In this document: positions 53,598 through 61,490 of the stretch, one piece after another
Numbering within the stretch: the first letter of the stretch is position 1
Layout: every line of letters starts with the position of its first letter
Assembly: GCA_029213265.1 (NCBI GenBank)
Contig: JARGNG010000002.1
Span: 186,001 to 250,000, forward strand
Length of the DNA: 64,000 bases
Direction: 5' to 3'
DNA from: Verrucomicrobiales bacterium
GTDB lineage: Bacteria > Verrucomicrobiota > Verrucomicrobiia > Verrucomicrobiales > DEV007
The notes under the pieces: model-generated
What the model was told of the DNA's origin: nothing
The model's input: the letters and a program-made list of their open reading frames with translations, nothing else
Database searches by the model: none
Made by a program: the position numbers and the translations under genes

Positions 53598-54845
53598 ATG
53601 AAAAAGAATTCTGCGACGTCCCTTTCCCGGCGACAGTTCACGAAGAGAGCCGGAGTCCTCGCGACGGCGTCCCTGCTGGAGAATCCCGTTTCGGGGAAGG
53701 AGGCAGGAACGGTCGAGCCGCCGTTCCTGACCCCTGCGGCTGATTTCTACGACGTATCCCGCGGCAAGCCGAAACCGCATACTCTGCGAGGCGAAGACCT
53801 AGTACAGGCGGGGCTCACTCCCGAATCGTGGAGCCTCGAAATCAAGGCGGATTCTCTTACGAGGGAAAAGGAAATCGAGTTCCCGGCCAAGGTGGAAAAT
53901 TCGTTCACCCTGGCGGAGGGAACAGCGCTCGACTACGCCGGCCTCCTGAAAATGGGGAAGACTCTGGGAGTGAAATATATCAAAGCGATTCAGTGTCTGA
54001 ACATTGCCGAGCCGCTTGGACAGGGTTTGTGGGAGGGCGTTCCGTTGCGGGATGTTCTCCGGTTATGCGGGGAGGTGGAGAATGTTCGCCGCATCTACTA
54101 TTGCGGATTTCACAACAACGACCCGAAGCAGATTTTTCAATCTTCGGTCAGCTACACCCAGTCGCTGGAAACTCGCCCGGGAGACTTTCCGGTGATTCTT
54201 GCCTACCGCCTGAACGGGGAGCCGATTTCGTTGGAGCGGGGCGGTCCGGTGCGAATGATCGTTCCGTGGGCACACGGATTCAAATCGATCAAGTGGCTCC
54301 GGGGAATTTTCCTGACGAACGACTATCAAACGAACGACACCTATGCCCTCAAGAACAACGATCCCGAATCGTTTTTGAAAACGGCGGCCTACACGCAGGG
54401 TGGTCCCGGGGAGTTTTCCACGGGAGTGCCGGTCCAGGTTGAAGGAGAAGTGATCTCAGGTATTTCCGGTCTGAAACGGGTGGAAACCTGGCTTCGAAAA
54501 TTGGAACCGGGAGACGAGCGGCTCGATCAAAAGGCATTGGAAAAGGCGAAGGCGGATTGGAAGCTCTGTGAACTGCTGCCGCCTCCCGATTGGTCCACCG
54601 AACTTCCGGAGGGAACTCCGGCGAAGGAGATACTTGGATTTGATTCCGAAACCGGTGCCCCGTCCACGTGGCCGCTTCCCTACTCGGTGGCCCGTTGGAG
54701 GGTTCGGTGGGAGAGATTGCCGCGGGGCACGTATGAACTGTATGCGAGATCCGTGGATGAAAACGGCTACGCGCAGCCCGAACCGAGAGCGCTCCGAAAG
54801 AGCGGAAAGAACGCGGTGCAATGCCATCGCTTTGAGGTGATTTGA
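53598..54845 (+). CDS. Molybdopterin-dependent oxidoreductase, sulfite oxidase family
   Basis: A 415-residue exported protein. SLSRRQFTKRAGVLATASLL (about 8-27) is a twin-arginine signal, as required for folded Moco enzymes. The central domain has YIKAIQCLNIAEPLGQGLWEGVPLRDVLRLCG (about 114-145), in which Cys120 is positioned as the Mo ligand. GPVRMIVPWAHGFKSIKWLRGIFL (about 214-237) is the conserved cofactor-binding stretch of sulfite oxidase-fold enzymes. A C-terminal immunoglobulin-like Mo dimerisation domain follows (TWLRKLE..., WRVRWERLPRGTYELYARSVDENGYAQP). Substrate could be sulfite, a sulfoxide or another oxyanion. It lies 20 bases after the sialidase-esterase gene and 84 before the putative selenoprotein. 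Confidence 0.88.
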   Translation: MKKNSATSLSRRQFTKRAGVLATASLLENPVSGKEAGTVEPPFLTPAADFYDVSRGKPKPHTLRGEDLVQAGLTPESWSLEIKADSLTREKEIEFPAKVENSFTLAEGTALDYAGLLKMGKTLGVKYIKAIQCLNIAEPLGQGLWEGVPLRDVLRLCGEVENVRRIYYCGFHNNDPKQIFQSSVSYTQSLETRPGDFPVILAYRLNGEPISLERGGPVRMIVPWAHGFKSIKWLRGIFLTNDYQTNDTYALKNNDPESFLKTAAYTQGGPGEFSTGVPVQVEGEVISGISGLKRVETWLRKLEPGDERLDQKALEKAKADWKLCELLPPPDWSTELPEGTPAKEILGFDSETGAPSTWPLPYSVARWRVRWERLPRGTYELYARSVDENGYAQPEPRALRKSGKNAVQCHRFEVI

Positions 54846-54929
54846 TTGCTTCACGGCGGGCTTTCGCACTCGCGTCATTCAGATCGATTCGCACTTGCGT
54901 TTCCGTCCGAAGTTTGGTGTGCTTCCCGC

Positions 54930-55580
54930 ATGAAGAAATTCCTGCTTCCTCTTCTTGGATGCTTTGTTGCTGCGGGCTCGCTCTCAGCAGCGGAGGCGTT
55001 CAAAACTCCTTCCTTTGTTAAGGAATTGGAGGATCTCGACAAAGTCATCAGAAAGGCGACCGAGGAAAACAAAGGGGTCACTTTTTTGCTGATGGAGCCC
55101 GGTTCAACGTGAGGCCCTTCCAACGCTGCGAGTTTCGTGGCAATTGATGCGCTGAAAGAAGATTCCGAAATCATCTTCGTGAGTGGTCTGAATTTGCACA
55201 AGTCTCCCGAGGTGGTGCAGGCAGCGATGGCGAGCAAGGAGGCTCGCGGGCCGACGCCGATCATTGCGGTTTTTGACTCCAATGTGGAAGAACAGCTGGG
55301 AGTGGTTCCCTATTTCGATATGAAAGACTCCCATGGCTTCGACGATGTCAAAACGCAGTTGGCGATTCTCCGTGGAAAAGATGCCGAGCCGACCCTTTCA
55401 AAAATGCATGCGCCGGAAGTCTGGAAAGATGTTCGGGGACGATCGATCAATGCGGCCTACGTCCGCAGTTCTGAAGGAGATGTTACGCTTCGTCTTTCCA
55501 ACGGGAGACTGGCGACGTTGGCGCTCTCGAAGCTCAACGAAGAAAGTCGCAAGCGGGTTGCTGAATTGGCGGCTGAGTAG
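54930..55580 (+). CDS. Candidate selenoprotein: thioredoxin-like/SHD1 protein with in-frame TGA
   Basis: Read through the TGA at 55110-55112, this is a 216-residue exported protein. Residues 1-21 form a signal peptide ([21 protein letters not shown]). A thioredoxin-like region of about 45-155 carries [13 protein letters not shown]61-GPSNAASF. Residues about 163-212 form an SHD1-like domain ([26 protein letters not shown]). The reading frame is the same on both sides of the TGA, with no other stop. The TGA replaces a residue in a redox-loop position where Cys or selenocysteine is expected, and a SECIS-like hairpin follows. A one-base nonsense mutation (pseudogene) is the alternative. No selenocysteine biosynthesis gene lies in the window. 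Confidence 0.65.
55125..55141 (+). promoter_or_regulatory. Putative bacterial SECIS hairpin
   Basis: Bases 55125-55131 (GCTGCGA) pair with 55135-55141 (TCGTGGC): seven pairs, two of them G-U, with a three-base apical loop GTT. The loop begins 19 bases after the TGA at 55110-55112 and has G as its first base. A G among the first loop bases, a short CG-rich upper stem and a 16-37 base distance are the published bacterial SECIS features. The hairpin lies in coding sequence, as bacterial SECIS elements do. Confidence 0.5.
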
Positions 55581-55642
55581 ATTGTCAAAGTAGGGATCCG
55601 CCGATTGGTTTGCTCGAGTCGCCTCCCTCATTCTTCCCTCCC

Positions 55643-57448
55643 ATGATCCGGGTGCTATCCCTTCTCGGGAGCCTTGCTGTTTCCGCCTCGTCTCTTGCGG
55701 AGGAGACGCTCTGGCCGCTCGAAGACACTCGTTCAGCGGTCTTGATCCATGGGGCGGCGCAGCTTGCGGACGGGGTGAAAGGGAGCTCGCTTGCTCTGGA
55801 CGGGTGGTCCGTGGTTGAATTGAAAAACTCCGCGGGTCTGAATCCAGATCGCAACGGGTTCACCGTATCCGCCTGGTTCAACCCCTATGGACTGACCGGT
55901 GATCAGCAAATGATCGTTGGAAAAAACCGCTATTCGATGGATGAACGGCAGTGGGGGATCCTGATGGAGCGGGACGGGGAAATCCGGGCCTATCTTCGGG
56001 ACGGGGGCTGGAAGACGATTGCCAGTGAGGTCCCGTTTCACCCGGGCCACTGGTGCCATGCCGCCCTGGTCGTCGGGGACAAGGGAGCTCAATTTTTTGT
56101 GAACGGAAAGCTGGCCGGGGAGGTGGTGTTAGAAAATCCGATCTCCTCCACGGCTGCGCCGATCACGCTGGGTGGCATTCGAGAGGGCGAAAATCTGCGA
56201 CAGCAGTTTTTCGGCGCGATTGATGAAGTGCGCTATGAACCACGGGTTCTCACCGCAGTGGAGATTTCGGAGAAATATGAGCCGGTTTCCTCGAGGCACG
56301 AGATCCCCGTCCGGAATCCAGTGCCCGGAGCGCAGCCTGATCCGGCCCGGGACGAAATCGAGGAGCAGCATGCGAAGGCGGATCGGTCGGCTTTGATTTT
56401 TGATGGGAAGAGTCCGGACAAGCTCGCCTGCGACACGACCTTGCGGAAAATGCCCGATGGATCCTGGGTTATGATCATGCTGGGGGGAGGAGACACAGAG
56501 CCGGTTCCGGAGAACCGCGTTTTTCTCACTCGGAGTCTGGACGAGGGAAAAACCTGGTCACCGTTGAAGGCAATCGACCTGGGAGTGAAGTCGAAGAATC
56601 CGAAAACTGCCCTCGTCCCCTCGGAATTGATGGTTCACGAAAATCGCTGCACGATGTTTGTTGCAACCCATGACGGAACCTTCGGAGACTGGAAAGAATG
56701 GATGACTCACAGCAATGACTCGGGTCGAACCTGGAGCGAACTCAAACCGGTTCCCGGGAGACTGCACGACCGGACTTTTGTTCGCAACCATATCGTCACA
56801 CGGGACGGTCGGATTCTGCTTCCCTTTCAGCATTATGTGAGAGTGGGGGAAACGAGAAAAATTTCAAACGGGCGACGCTTCTCTCCCCCGACGAATCCGC
56901 GCAATGGCGTGCTCATGAGCGAAGACGGTGGAAAGACCTGGACCGAGCACGGCAACATCCGGTTGAGCAACGATGACAACTACCATGGCTGGGCGGAAAA
57001 CAACATAGTCGAACTTTCGGACGGCCGTATCTCCATGATCATTCGCGCCGATCGTCTTGGCGGATTCCTCTACCACGCTGAATCACACGACGGCGGCCGC
57101 ACCTGGCCGGAGTTCGCGAAGAGAACAGACATCCCCAATCCCGGGTCAAAGGCGACGCTCTATCCTCTCGGGGAGGATACAGTCGCGCTGCTGCACAATC
57201 CGAATCCACGTCGTAGAAGTCCGCTTGCCCTCTGGGTCAGCTTTGACGGGATGAAAACCTGGCCTTATCAGCGGGTTCTCCTCGAAGATTCCGAATATGA
57301 TCGTAGTGGTCGCTTCAATTACCCGGATGGATTTGTCAGTGAAGATGGAAAGTGGCTCCACTTTGCCTTCGATTATTCCCGCTATCAGGGCGTTTACGTA
57401 GGAGCGAGACTCCCGGAGGCGACCGGGAAGGCAGGGGAAGGACGCTAG
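55643..57448 (+). CDS. LamG-like domain plus sialidase (exo-alpha-sialidase family)
   Basis: A 601-residue exported protein with signal peptide [19 protein letters not shown]. Residues about 25-215 are a LamG/concanavalin-like domain ([29 protein letters not shown] opening, [49 protein letters not shown]). Residues about 255-600 are a sialidase-type propeller with five Asp boxes ([40 protein letters not shown]) and a [20 protein letters not shown] end. Such proteins may remove sialic acid or related sugars, but related verrucomicrobial proteins are untested. It lies 62 bases downstream of the putative selenoprotein. Start chosen for the signal peptide; an in-frame Met 11 codons upstream exists. 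Confidence 0.88.
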   Translation: MIRVLSLLGSLAVSASSLAEETLWPLEDTRSAVLIHGAAQLADGVKGSSLALDGWSVVELKNSAGLNPDRNGFTVSAWFNPYGLTGDQQMIVGKNRYSMDERQWGILMERDGEIRAYLRDGGWKTIASEVPFHPGHWCHAALVVGDKGAQFFVNGKLAGEVVLENPISSTAAPITLGGIREGENLRQQFFGAIDEVRYEPRVLTAVEISEKYEPVSSRHEIPVRNPVPGAQPDPARDEIEEQHAKADRSALIFDGKSPDKLACDTTLRKMPDGSWVMIMLGGGDTEPVPENRVFLTRSLDEGKTWSPLKAIDLGVKSKNPKTALVPSELMVHENRCTMFVATHDGTFGDWKEWMTHSNDSGRTWSELKPVPGRLHDRTFVRNHIVTRDGRILLPFQHYVRVGETRKISNGRRFSPPTNPRNGVLMSEDGGKTWTEHGNIRLSNDDNYHGWAENNIVELSDGRISMIIRADRLGGFLYHAESHDGGRTWPEFAKRTDIPNPGSKATLYPLGEDTVALLHNPNPRRRSPLALWVSFDGMKTWPYQRVLLEDSEYDRSGRFNYPDGFVSEDGKWLHFAFDYSRYQGVYVGARLPEATGKAGEGR

Positions 57449-57541
57449 ACGGGGCTCAGGAAGATCCGGTTTCCGGAACGTTGATGGCAACCGGGATGAT
57501 TGGTGCTTTCCTTGTGGCAGGTTTTTGTCTTTCTTTCTCCT

Positions 57542-58537
57542 ATGTCATCTCTGTCCAAAGTTGTCATCACGGACCTGATCACCGAACCGCTCGATTATGA
57601 GCGGAGTATCCTCGATGGCCATGCCGAGGTGATGGCTCTCGATGCGAAAAGCGAGGGCGATCTGGCCGGGCACATCGAAGATGCCGACGCGGTGATGGTC
57701 TATCACTACTTTCGTTTCACGAAGGCGAGTATCGACCGGATGGAAAACTGCAAAGTGATTGTTCGTCCCGGGGTCGGCTACGACGGGATTGATTGCGAAG
57801 CGGCCCGGGAGCGGGGCATTCCCGTTTGCAATGTTCCCGACTACGGGACCGAAGAAGTCGCTGACTCGGCTTTGGCGATGACCCTGAATCTGACACGGGG
57901 AACCCATTTTCTGAACAGCCGTCTCCGCCGGGGCCTCGGCGAATGGAATGTCGACCAGGCCGCGCCGATTCGGCGCCTGCGGAACCGGATATTTGGAATT
58001 ATCGGATGCGGACGCATTGGAACGGCGGCGGCTCTTCGTGCGAAGGCCTTTGGATTTGAAGTGATATTTTACGATCCGTATTTGCCGGATGGTGTCGAGA
58101 AAGCACTGGGCGTCAAGCGGGTCGACAATCTTGCTGATTTGCTGGCGAATTCCTACGTCGTGAGTGTCCATTGTCCGCTCACGGATGAGACGCGCGGAAT
58201 GATCGGATCGGAGGAGATCGGGCAGATGTCGAAAGGGACCTTTCTCGTGAACACCGCGCGTGGAGGCATTGTTGATACACCTGCTGTGATCGATGCTCTC
58301 TCCAGCGGGCATCTCACCGGGACCGGAATTGATGTGTTGGAAAAGGAGCCCCCACCGGAAGATTCCAAAGTCCTTGCCGCGTGGCGGAATCCGGATCATC
58401 CCGCGCACGATCGATTGATTCTCAATCCGCACACGGCTTTCTATTGTGAAGAGGGCTGCGAAGAATTCCGAACCAAAGGAGCGTCGGAAGTGTTGCGGGC
58501 CTTGAAAGGTGAGCCCTTGCGAAATGTCGTGAACTGA
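57542..58537 (+). CDS. D-2-hydroxyacid dehydrogenase (CtBP-like)
   Basis: A 331-residue cytoplasmic NAD-dependent D-2-hydroxyacid dehydrogenase, closest in style to C-terminal-binding-protein-like members. VIVRPGVGYDGIDCEAARERGIPVCNVPDYGTEEVADSALAM is the substrate-binding region. FGIIGCGRIGTAAALRAKAFGF is the NAD-binding GxGxxG loop. FLVNTARGGIVDTPAV, GIDVLEKEPPP and ILNPHTAFYCEEGCEE carry the catalytic Arg, Glu and His. These enzymes interconvert 2-keto and D-2-hydroxy acids, and CtBP-like bacterial members are often near sugar-acid genes. The start at 57542 begins at the conserved core; an upstream Met adds 14 hydrophobic residues. It precedes the triple-RidA gene by 30 bases. Confidence 0.9.
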   Translation: MSSLSKVVITDLITEPLDYERSILDGHAEVMALDAKSEGDLAGHIEDADAVMVYHYFRFTKASIDRMENCKVIVRPGVGYDGIDCEAARERGIPVCNVPDYGTEEVADSALAMTLNLTRGTHFLNSRLRRGLGEWNVDQAAPIRRLRNRIFGIIGCGRIGTAAALRAKAFGFEVIFYDPYLPDGVEKALGVKRVDNLADLLANSYVVSVHCPLTDETRGMIGSEEIGQMSKGTFLVNTARGGIVDTPAVIDALSSGHLTGTGIDVLEKEPPPEDSKVLAAWRNPDHPAHDRLILNPHTAFYCEEGCEEFRTKGASEVLRALKGEPLRNVVN

Positions 58538-58567
58538 GTTGGCTCGACTGTATCAGTAACGAATCAA

Positions 58568-59728
58568 ATGCGTAGACTTGCTGCCGGATTCAGTTTTTTT
58601 TGGTTGTCCTTCTCCGGATTTACCGCCGTCGGGGAGGAGTGGACACACTTTTCAGAAGGAGAGGATGATCTCGCCTACGCCGTAGCTGTGCATCGCGGCG
58701 CGCTCGTCTACACGCGACAGTTCTTTGCCTCCGGCGAGTCGGGTGGAGAGGGGATGATCGAGGAGCTGTCCGGGATTGCCGATGCCTGCGGAGCCAGCTT
58801 GCAAAGGGTCGTGAGACTGAATTTCTTTCTCTCCGACAATTCAGCTGAGCGGAGAGAACAGGCCGAGGCTCTGCTCAGGAAATGCTGGCCGCGCGGAAAA
58901 ACACCTGCGGTCACTTTCATTCCGGGTGCCCTGCCTGACGATGTGACCATGGCTTGCGATGCGGTGATCCTCGCCGCCGGCAAAGCAAAAGAGGTGAGTC
59001 GTATTGGGAGCACTTCCGGAGTTGTTCATGCAAAAATTGCCCCGGCTTCCTGCGATCTTGTTTATGCGTCCGGTCGTGTTGCGAAGGGAGCTTCGTTTCA
59101 GGAATCGATTCCCGCAGCGATGAAGCTGATTCTCGATGAATACCTCTTTCCGCAAGGGTGCGATTCCGGCGATGTTCTTCAAATCCGGGCCTACGTGAAT
59201 GAGATGGATCGGGTGGGAGATGCGAAGCGGCTGATCGAAAGGCACTTCCCGAAAGGCAATGCTCCTCCTATTGTCTTTGTCGAATGGGCGAGAGAAGACA
59301 CCGTGGAAATTGAAATGATTGCCGCAGCTCCCGAAAGGGAAGCTCCGGAAGAAATGGTAAGTTTCTATACGCCACCAAATTTGAAGCCGTCTCCAGCCTT
59401 CAGTCGGGTCGCCATTTTGCATGGACAGGAGATCGTATTTTTTAGCGGGGTGTCGGGAGAATCGGGATTGGCGCCGGGGGAGGAAGTGGAAAGCCTCTTC
59501 CGGATTCTGGAAAGGCGTGTCGTGGACGTCGGATCCGATATGAGCCATCTCATAAAGGCTACCTACCTGGTGAGCGATCGTGAGATGGATGCGACGTTCA
59601 GCGAATTGCGGCTTCGGCACCTGGACCCCGATCGTCCTCCCGCCGCATCGAAGGTCTTTCGGTCTTTCGTTGATGCAGAGGGACGGGCCTTGCTCATCGA
59701 CCTGATCGCAACCCAACCTTCCCCATAG
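58568..59728 (+). CDS. Exported protein with three fused RidA-like domains
   Basis: A 386-residue protein with a signal peptide (about 1-22) and three consecutive YjgF/RidA folds at about 36-137, 152-254 and 279-383. Each has the strand-helix pattern of RidA: GALVYTRQFFASGES...IADACGASLQRVVRLNFFL, CDLVYASGRVAKG...GDVLQIRAYVNEM and GQEIVFFSGVSGES...GSDMSHLIKATYLVSD. RidA normally works as a trimer of single domains; here the trimer may be one chain. The catalytic Arg of imine deaminases (P-x-R) is Val, Ile and Ala in the three copies, so deaminase activity is unlikely. An exported RidA protein is also unusual. The cupin gene follows 16 bases downstream. Confidence 0.8.
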   Translation: MRRLAAGFSFFWLSFSGFTAVGEEWTHFSEGEDDLAYAVAVHRGALVYTRQFFASGESGGEGMIEELSGIADACGASLQRVVRLNFFLSDNSAERREQAEALLRKCWPRGKTPAVTFIPGALPDDVTMACDAVILAAGKAKEVSRIGSTSGVVHAKIAPASCDLVYASGRVAKGASFQESIPAAMKLILDEYLFPQGCDSGDVLQIRAYVNEMDRVGDAKRLIERHFPKGNAPPIVFVEWAREDTVEIEMIAAAPEREAPEEMVSFYTPPNLKPSPAFSRVAILHGQEIVFFSGVSGESGLAPGEEVESLFRILERRVVDVGSDMSHLIKATYLVSDREMDATFSELRLRHLDPDRPPAASKVFRSFVDAEGRALLIDLIATQPSP

Positions 59729-59744
59729 AATTTTTCCCCGTGTG

Positions 59745-60083
59745 ATGAGCCTCGACTATCAATCCCTCCTCGGCTGGCGCGACGGCGCCAGGAAAATGCA
59801 TATCCATCTCACAGAGATTCCGGATACCTCGAAACACGAATCCTACGAGCATGAGCACATCGCCGAAGAAGCATTCTATTTGCTGGAAGGATCGGCGGAG
59901 TATCGGTTCGGAGGAAAGACGATCACAGCGGGACCGGGAGAAGTAGTCTTCATTCCGTCCGGGCTGCGGCATGCTCAAATCAGGTATCTGACTCCTACGA
60001 TGCGATATTTGACGATTCGGACAGTCGAGCCGGACGACGAACCCTGCTGCTGCGGAGAGGATCGGGAACCGGCCGGCGACTGA
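59745..60083 (+). CDS. Small cupin domain protein
   Basis: A 112-residue single-domain cupin. YEHEHIAEEAFYLLEGSAEYRFGG (about 35-58) is cupin motif 1 with His36, His38 and Glu42, and PGEVVFIPSGLRHAQI (64-79) is motif 2 with His76. The full His-His-Glu-His set suggests a bound metal ion. The C-terminus EPCCCGEDREPAGD holds three consecutive Cys, an unusual tail that might bind a second metal. Such cupins include isomerases, dioxygenases and mannose-6-phosphate isomerase-like proteins; the reaction here is unknown. A GTG three bases earlier could also start. Likely cotranscribed with the RidA gene. Confidence 0.82.
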   Translation: MSLDYQSLLGWRDGARKMHIHLTEIPDTSKHESYEHEHIAEEAFYLLEGSAEYRFGGKTITAGPGEVVFIPSGLRHAQIRYLTPTMRYLTIRTVEPDDEPCCCGEDREPAGD

Positions 60084-60101
60084 GCGATCGGTCCAATATC
60101 G

Positions 60102-60127
60102 AGATACCCAATAGCGGGATATCTTTT
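60102..60127 (+). terminator. Possible hairpin terminator after cupin gene
   Basis: AGATACCC (60102-60109) pairs with GGG-A-TATCT (60116-60124), with one bulged A and the loop AATAGC, and is followed directly by TTTT. It lies 19 bases past the cupin stop and 33 before the next gene. If real, it ends the run begun at 51463 or partly separates the following Asp-box gene. Confidence 0.4.
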
Positions 60128-60159
60128 GAAGTCATCTTCCGATAGTCTTCGGGAAATCC

Positions 60160-61443
60160 ATGAAAGCTTCGAACCCTTCTGCCCGCCCCGACTCCCTTAC
60201 CCGACGAAAATTTCTGGGCACCGCCGCGGCAGGAAGTGGCGCGTTACTGCTTCCGGGATTGAACCAACTGAAAGCCGATGAAGTGGGGGAGACCGATCAC
60301 TTCTACTATCGGCTTGCCCCGGTGGACGGACCCCTGATCGATACACAACGTGGCAACCGGGCTTTTGGATTTCGGGAAGGAAAGATCTATCTCTCGGAAG
60401 ACAACGGAAAAAGCTGGGCGCACGAAGCGGAGTTTCCCGATGCGGAAGAAATTCACTTTAGTAGTTTGTTAGAAAACGGGAGGGTTGTCTTTGCGACGCC
60501 CCGGCGGATTTTTGTGGCCGGGGGAGACCTTTCCGAAATTCGAGAGGTGAAGTTGACGGACCGTGACGGGAGCGAATACAAACTTCACGAGTTACGTGAC
60601 GGTGAAGTGCCCGGCTGGCATTTCTATTCCCTCGACGGAATCCATACCTTCGAAGTGGAGGGAAGAGAGATGCTGATCTGGGGGAACTATTGCAATGTCC
60701 GGACGGGTCCCACACCCCAGAATGTTTACTACTCCGTCGATGGCGGGGAGACAATCAAGATCGCCTACTCCTTCGGTCAGAATCCATTCTTTCAGCACAA
60801 AGATTCGGATCCGGCTGACTGGGTTGGAGATCCTGAAAATCCGGTTGTCTGTCGTCACATCCACTCGGTGTCCTACAACCCGGCCGAGAATGCATTCTAT
60901 GCGTGCTCTGGCGATTTGGATCGCGATCTCGGAGTGGGGAAGGAATGCCATTGGCTGCGGGGAACCTGGGATTCGGAGAAGGACGTATGGGATTGGAAGG
61001 TGGTTGTTTCCTCCGATGCTAATTCCCGCTACAAATCCGGTGGGATTAATTTCGTCGACGGCAAGGTTTATTGGGTGGCGGATGCGAATGGCCCGAAGAC
61101 TCTTCGCGAAGTCTATGATCGCGGAATTTTCCGGTGTGATCCTGCGGACATAGCGGACAAGTCGAAACACGAGGTGATTTACCCGGCGAAATATGAGATC
61201 GCCGTGATGACGATTCACGAAGAAACGATCGTTGTTCCGCGATATGGAAATGCCGACCCCGCCGATTGCGGGTTTCTGATCTCACCCGATCTCGGCAAGA
61301 CATGGGGGAACTATGATTTGAAGGAATTCGGTGACCGGTCCGGAGTCCGCGTGAACCCGCCAAACGGGGATGGATGGTACCGGATCCAGTTGATGGAGCG
61401 ATGGGTCGATCGGGCCGAGGTTTTGTTTTTGAAGCCGAAGTAG
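60160..61443 (+). CDS. Tat-exported sialidase-like (Asp-box) protein
   Basis: A 427-residue protein. SLTRRKFLGTAAAGSGALLLPG (about 11-32) is a strong twin-arginine signal. The mature part has widely spaced Asp-box turns (SEDNGKSWAHE, SVDGGETIKIA, SPDLGKTWGNY) and repeated propeller strands (RAFGFREGKIYLSED, VRTGPTPQNVYYSVD, GGINFVDGKVYWVAD). It is a sialidase-superfamily propeller, but I do not see the catalytic Arg triad or Tyr/Glu pair with confidence, so it may bind glycans instead of cleaving them. It ends the plus-strand cluster and converges on an arylsulfatase gene across 47 bases. Confidence 0.75.
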   Translation: MKASNPSARPDSLTRRKFLGTAAAGSGALLLPGLNQLKADEVGETDHFYYRLAPVDGPLIDTQRGNRAFGFREGKIYLSEDNGKSWAHEAEFPDAEEIHFSSLLENGRVVFATPRRIFVAGGDLSEIREVKLTDRDGSEYKLHELRDGEVPGWHFYSLDGIHTFEVEGREMLIWGNYCNVRTGPTPQNVYYSVDGGETIKIAYSFGQNPFFQHKDSDPADWVGDPENPVVCRHIHSVSYNPAENAFYACSGDLDRDLGVGKECHWLRGTWDSEKDVWDWKVVVSSDANSRYKSGGINFVDGKVYWVADANGPKTLREVYDRGIFRCDPADIADKSKHEVIYPAKYEIAVMTIHEETIVVPRYGNADPADCGFLISPDLGKTWGNYDLKEFGDRSGVRVNPPNGDGWYRIQLMERWVDRAEVLFLKPK

Positions 61444-61490
61444 AGGTCCTGCCGTTTTCTCTTCCGCTCCCTCCCACCTCGATCAAACCT

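Noticed and set aside
55137..55580. A separate short gene starting at a GTG after the TGA
   Set aside because: No ribosome site or independent N-terminus; the sequence continues the same fold in the same frame, so readthrough or a nonsense mutation explains it better.
57465..57477. Mini hairpin TCCGG-TTT-CCGGA before the hydroxyacid dehydrogenase gene
   Set aside because: A five-pair stem with no T-run and no clear position relative to a promoter; likely chance.
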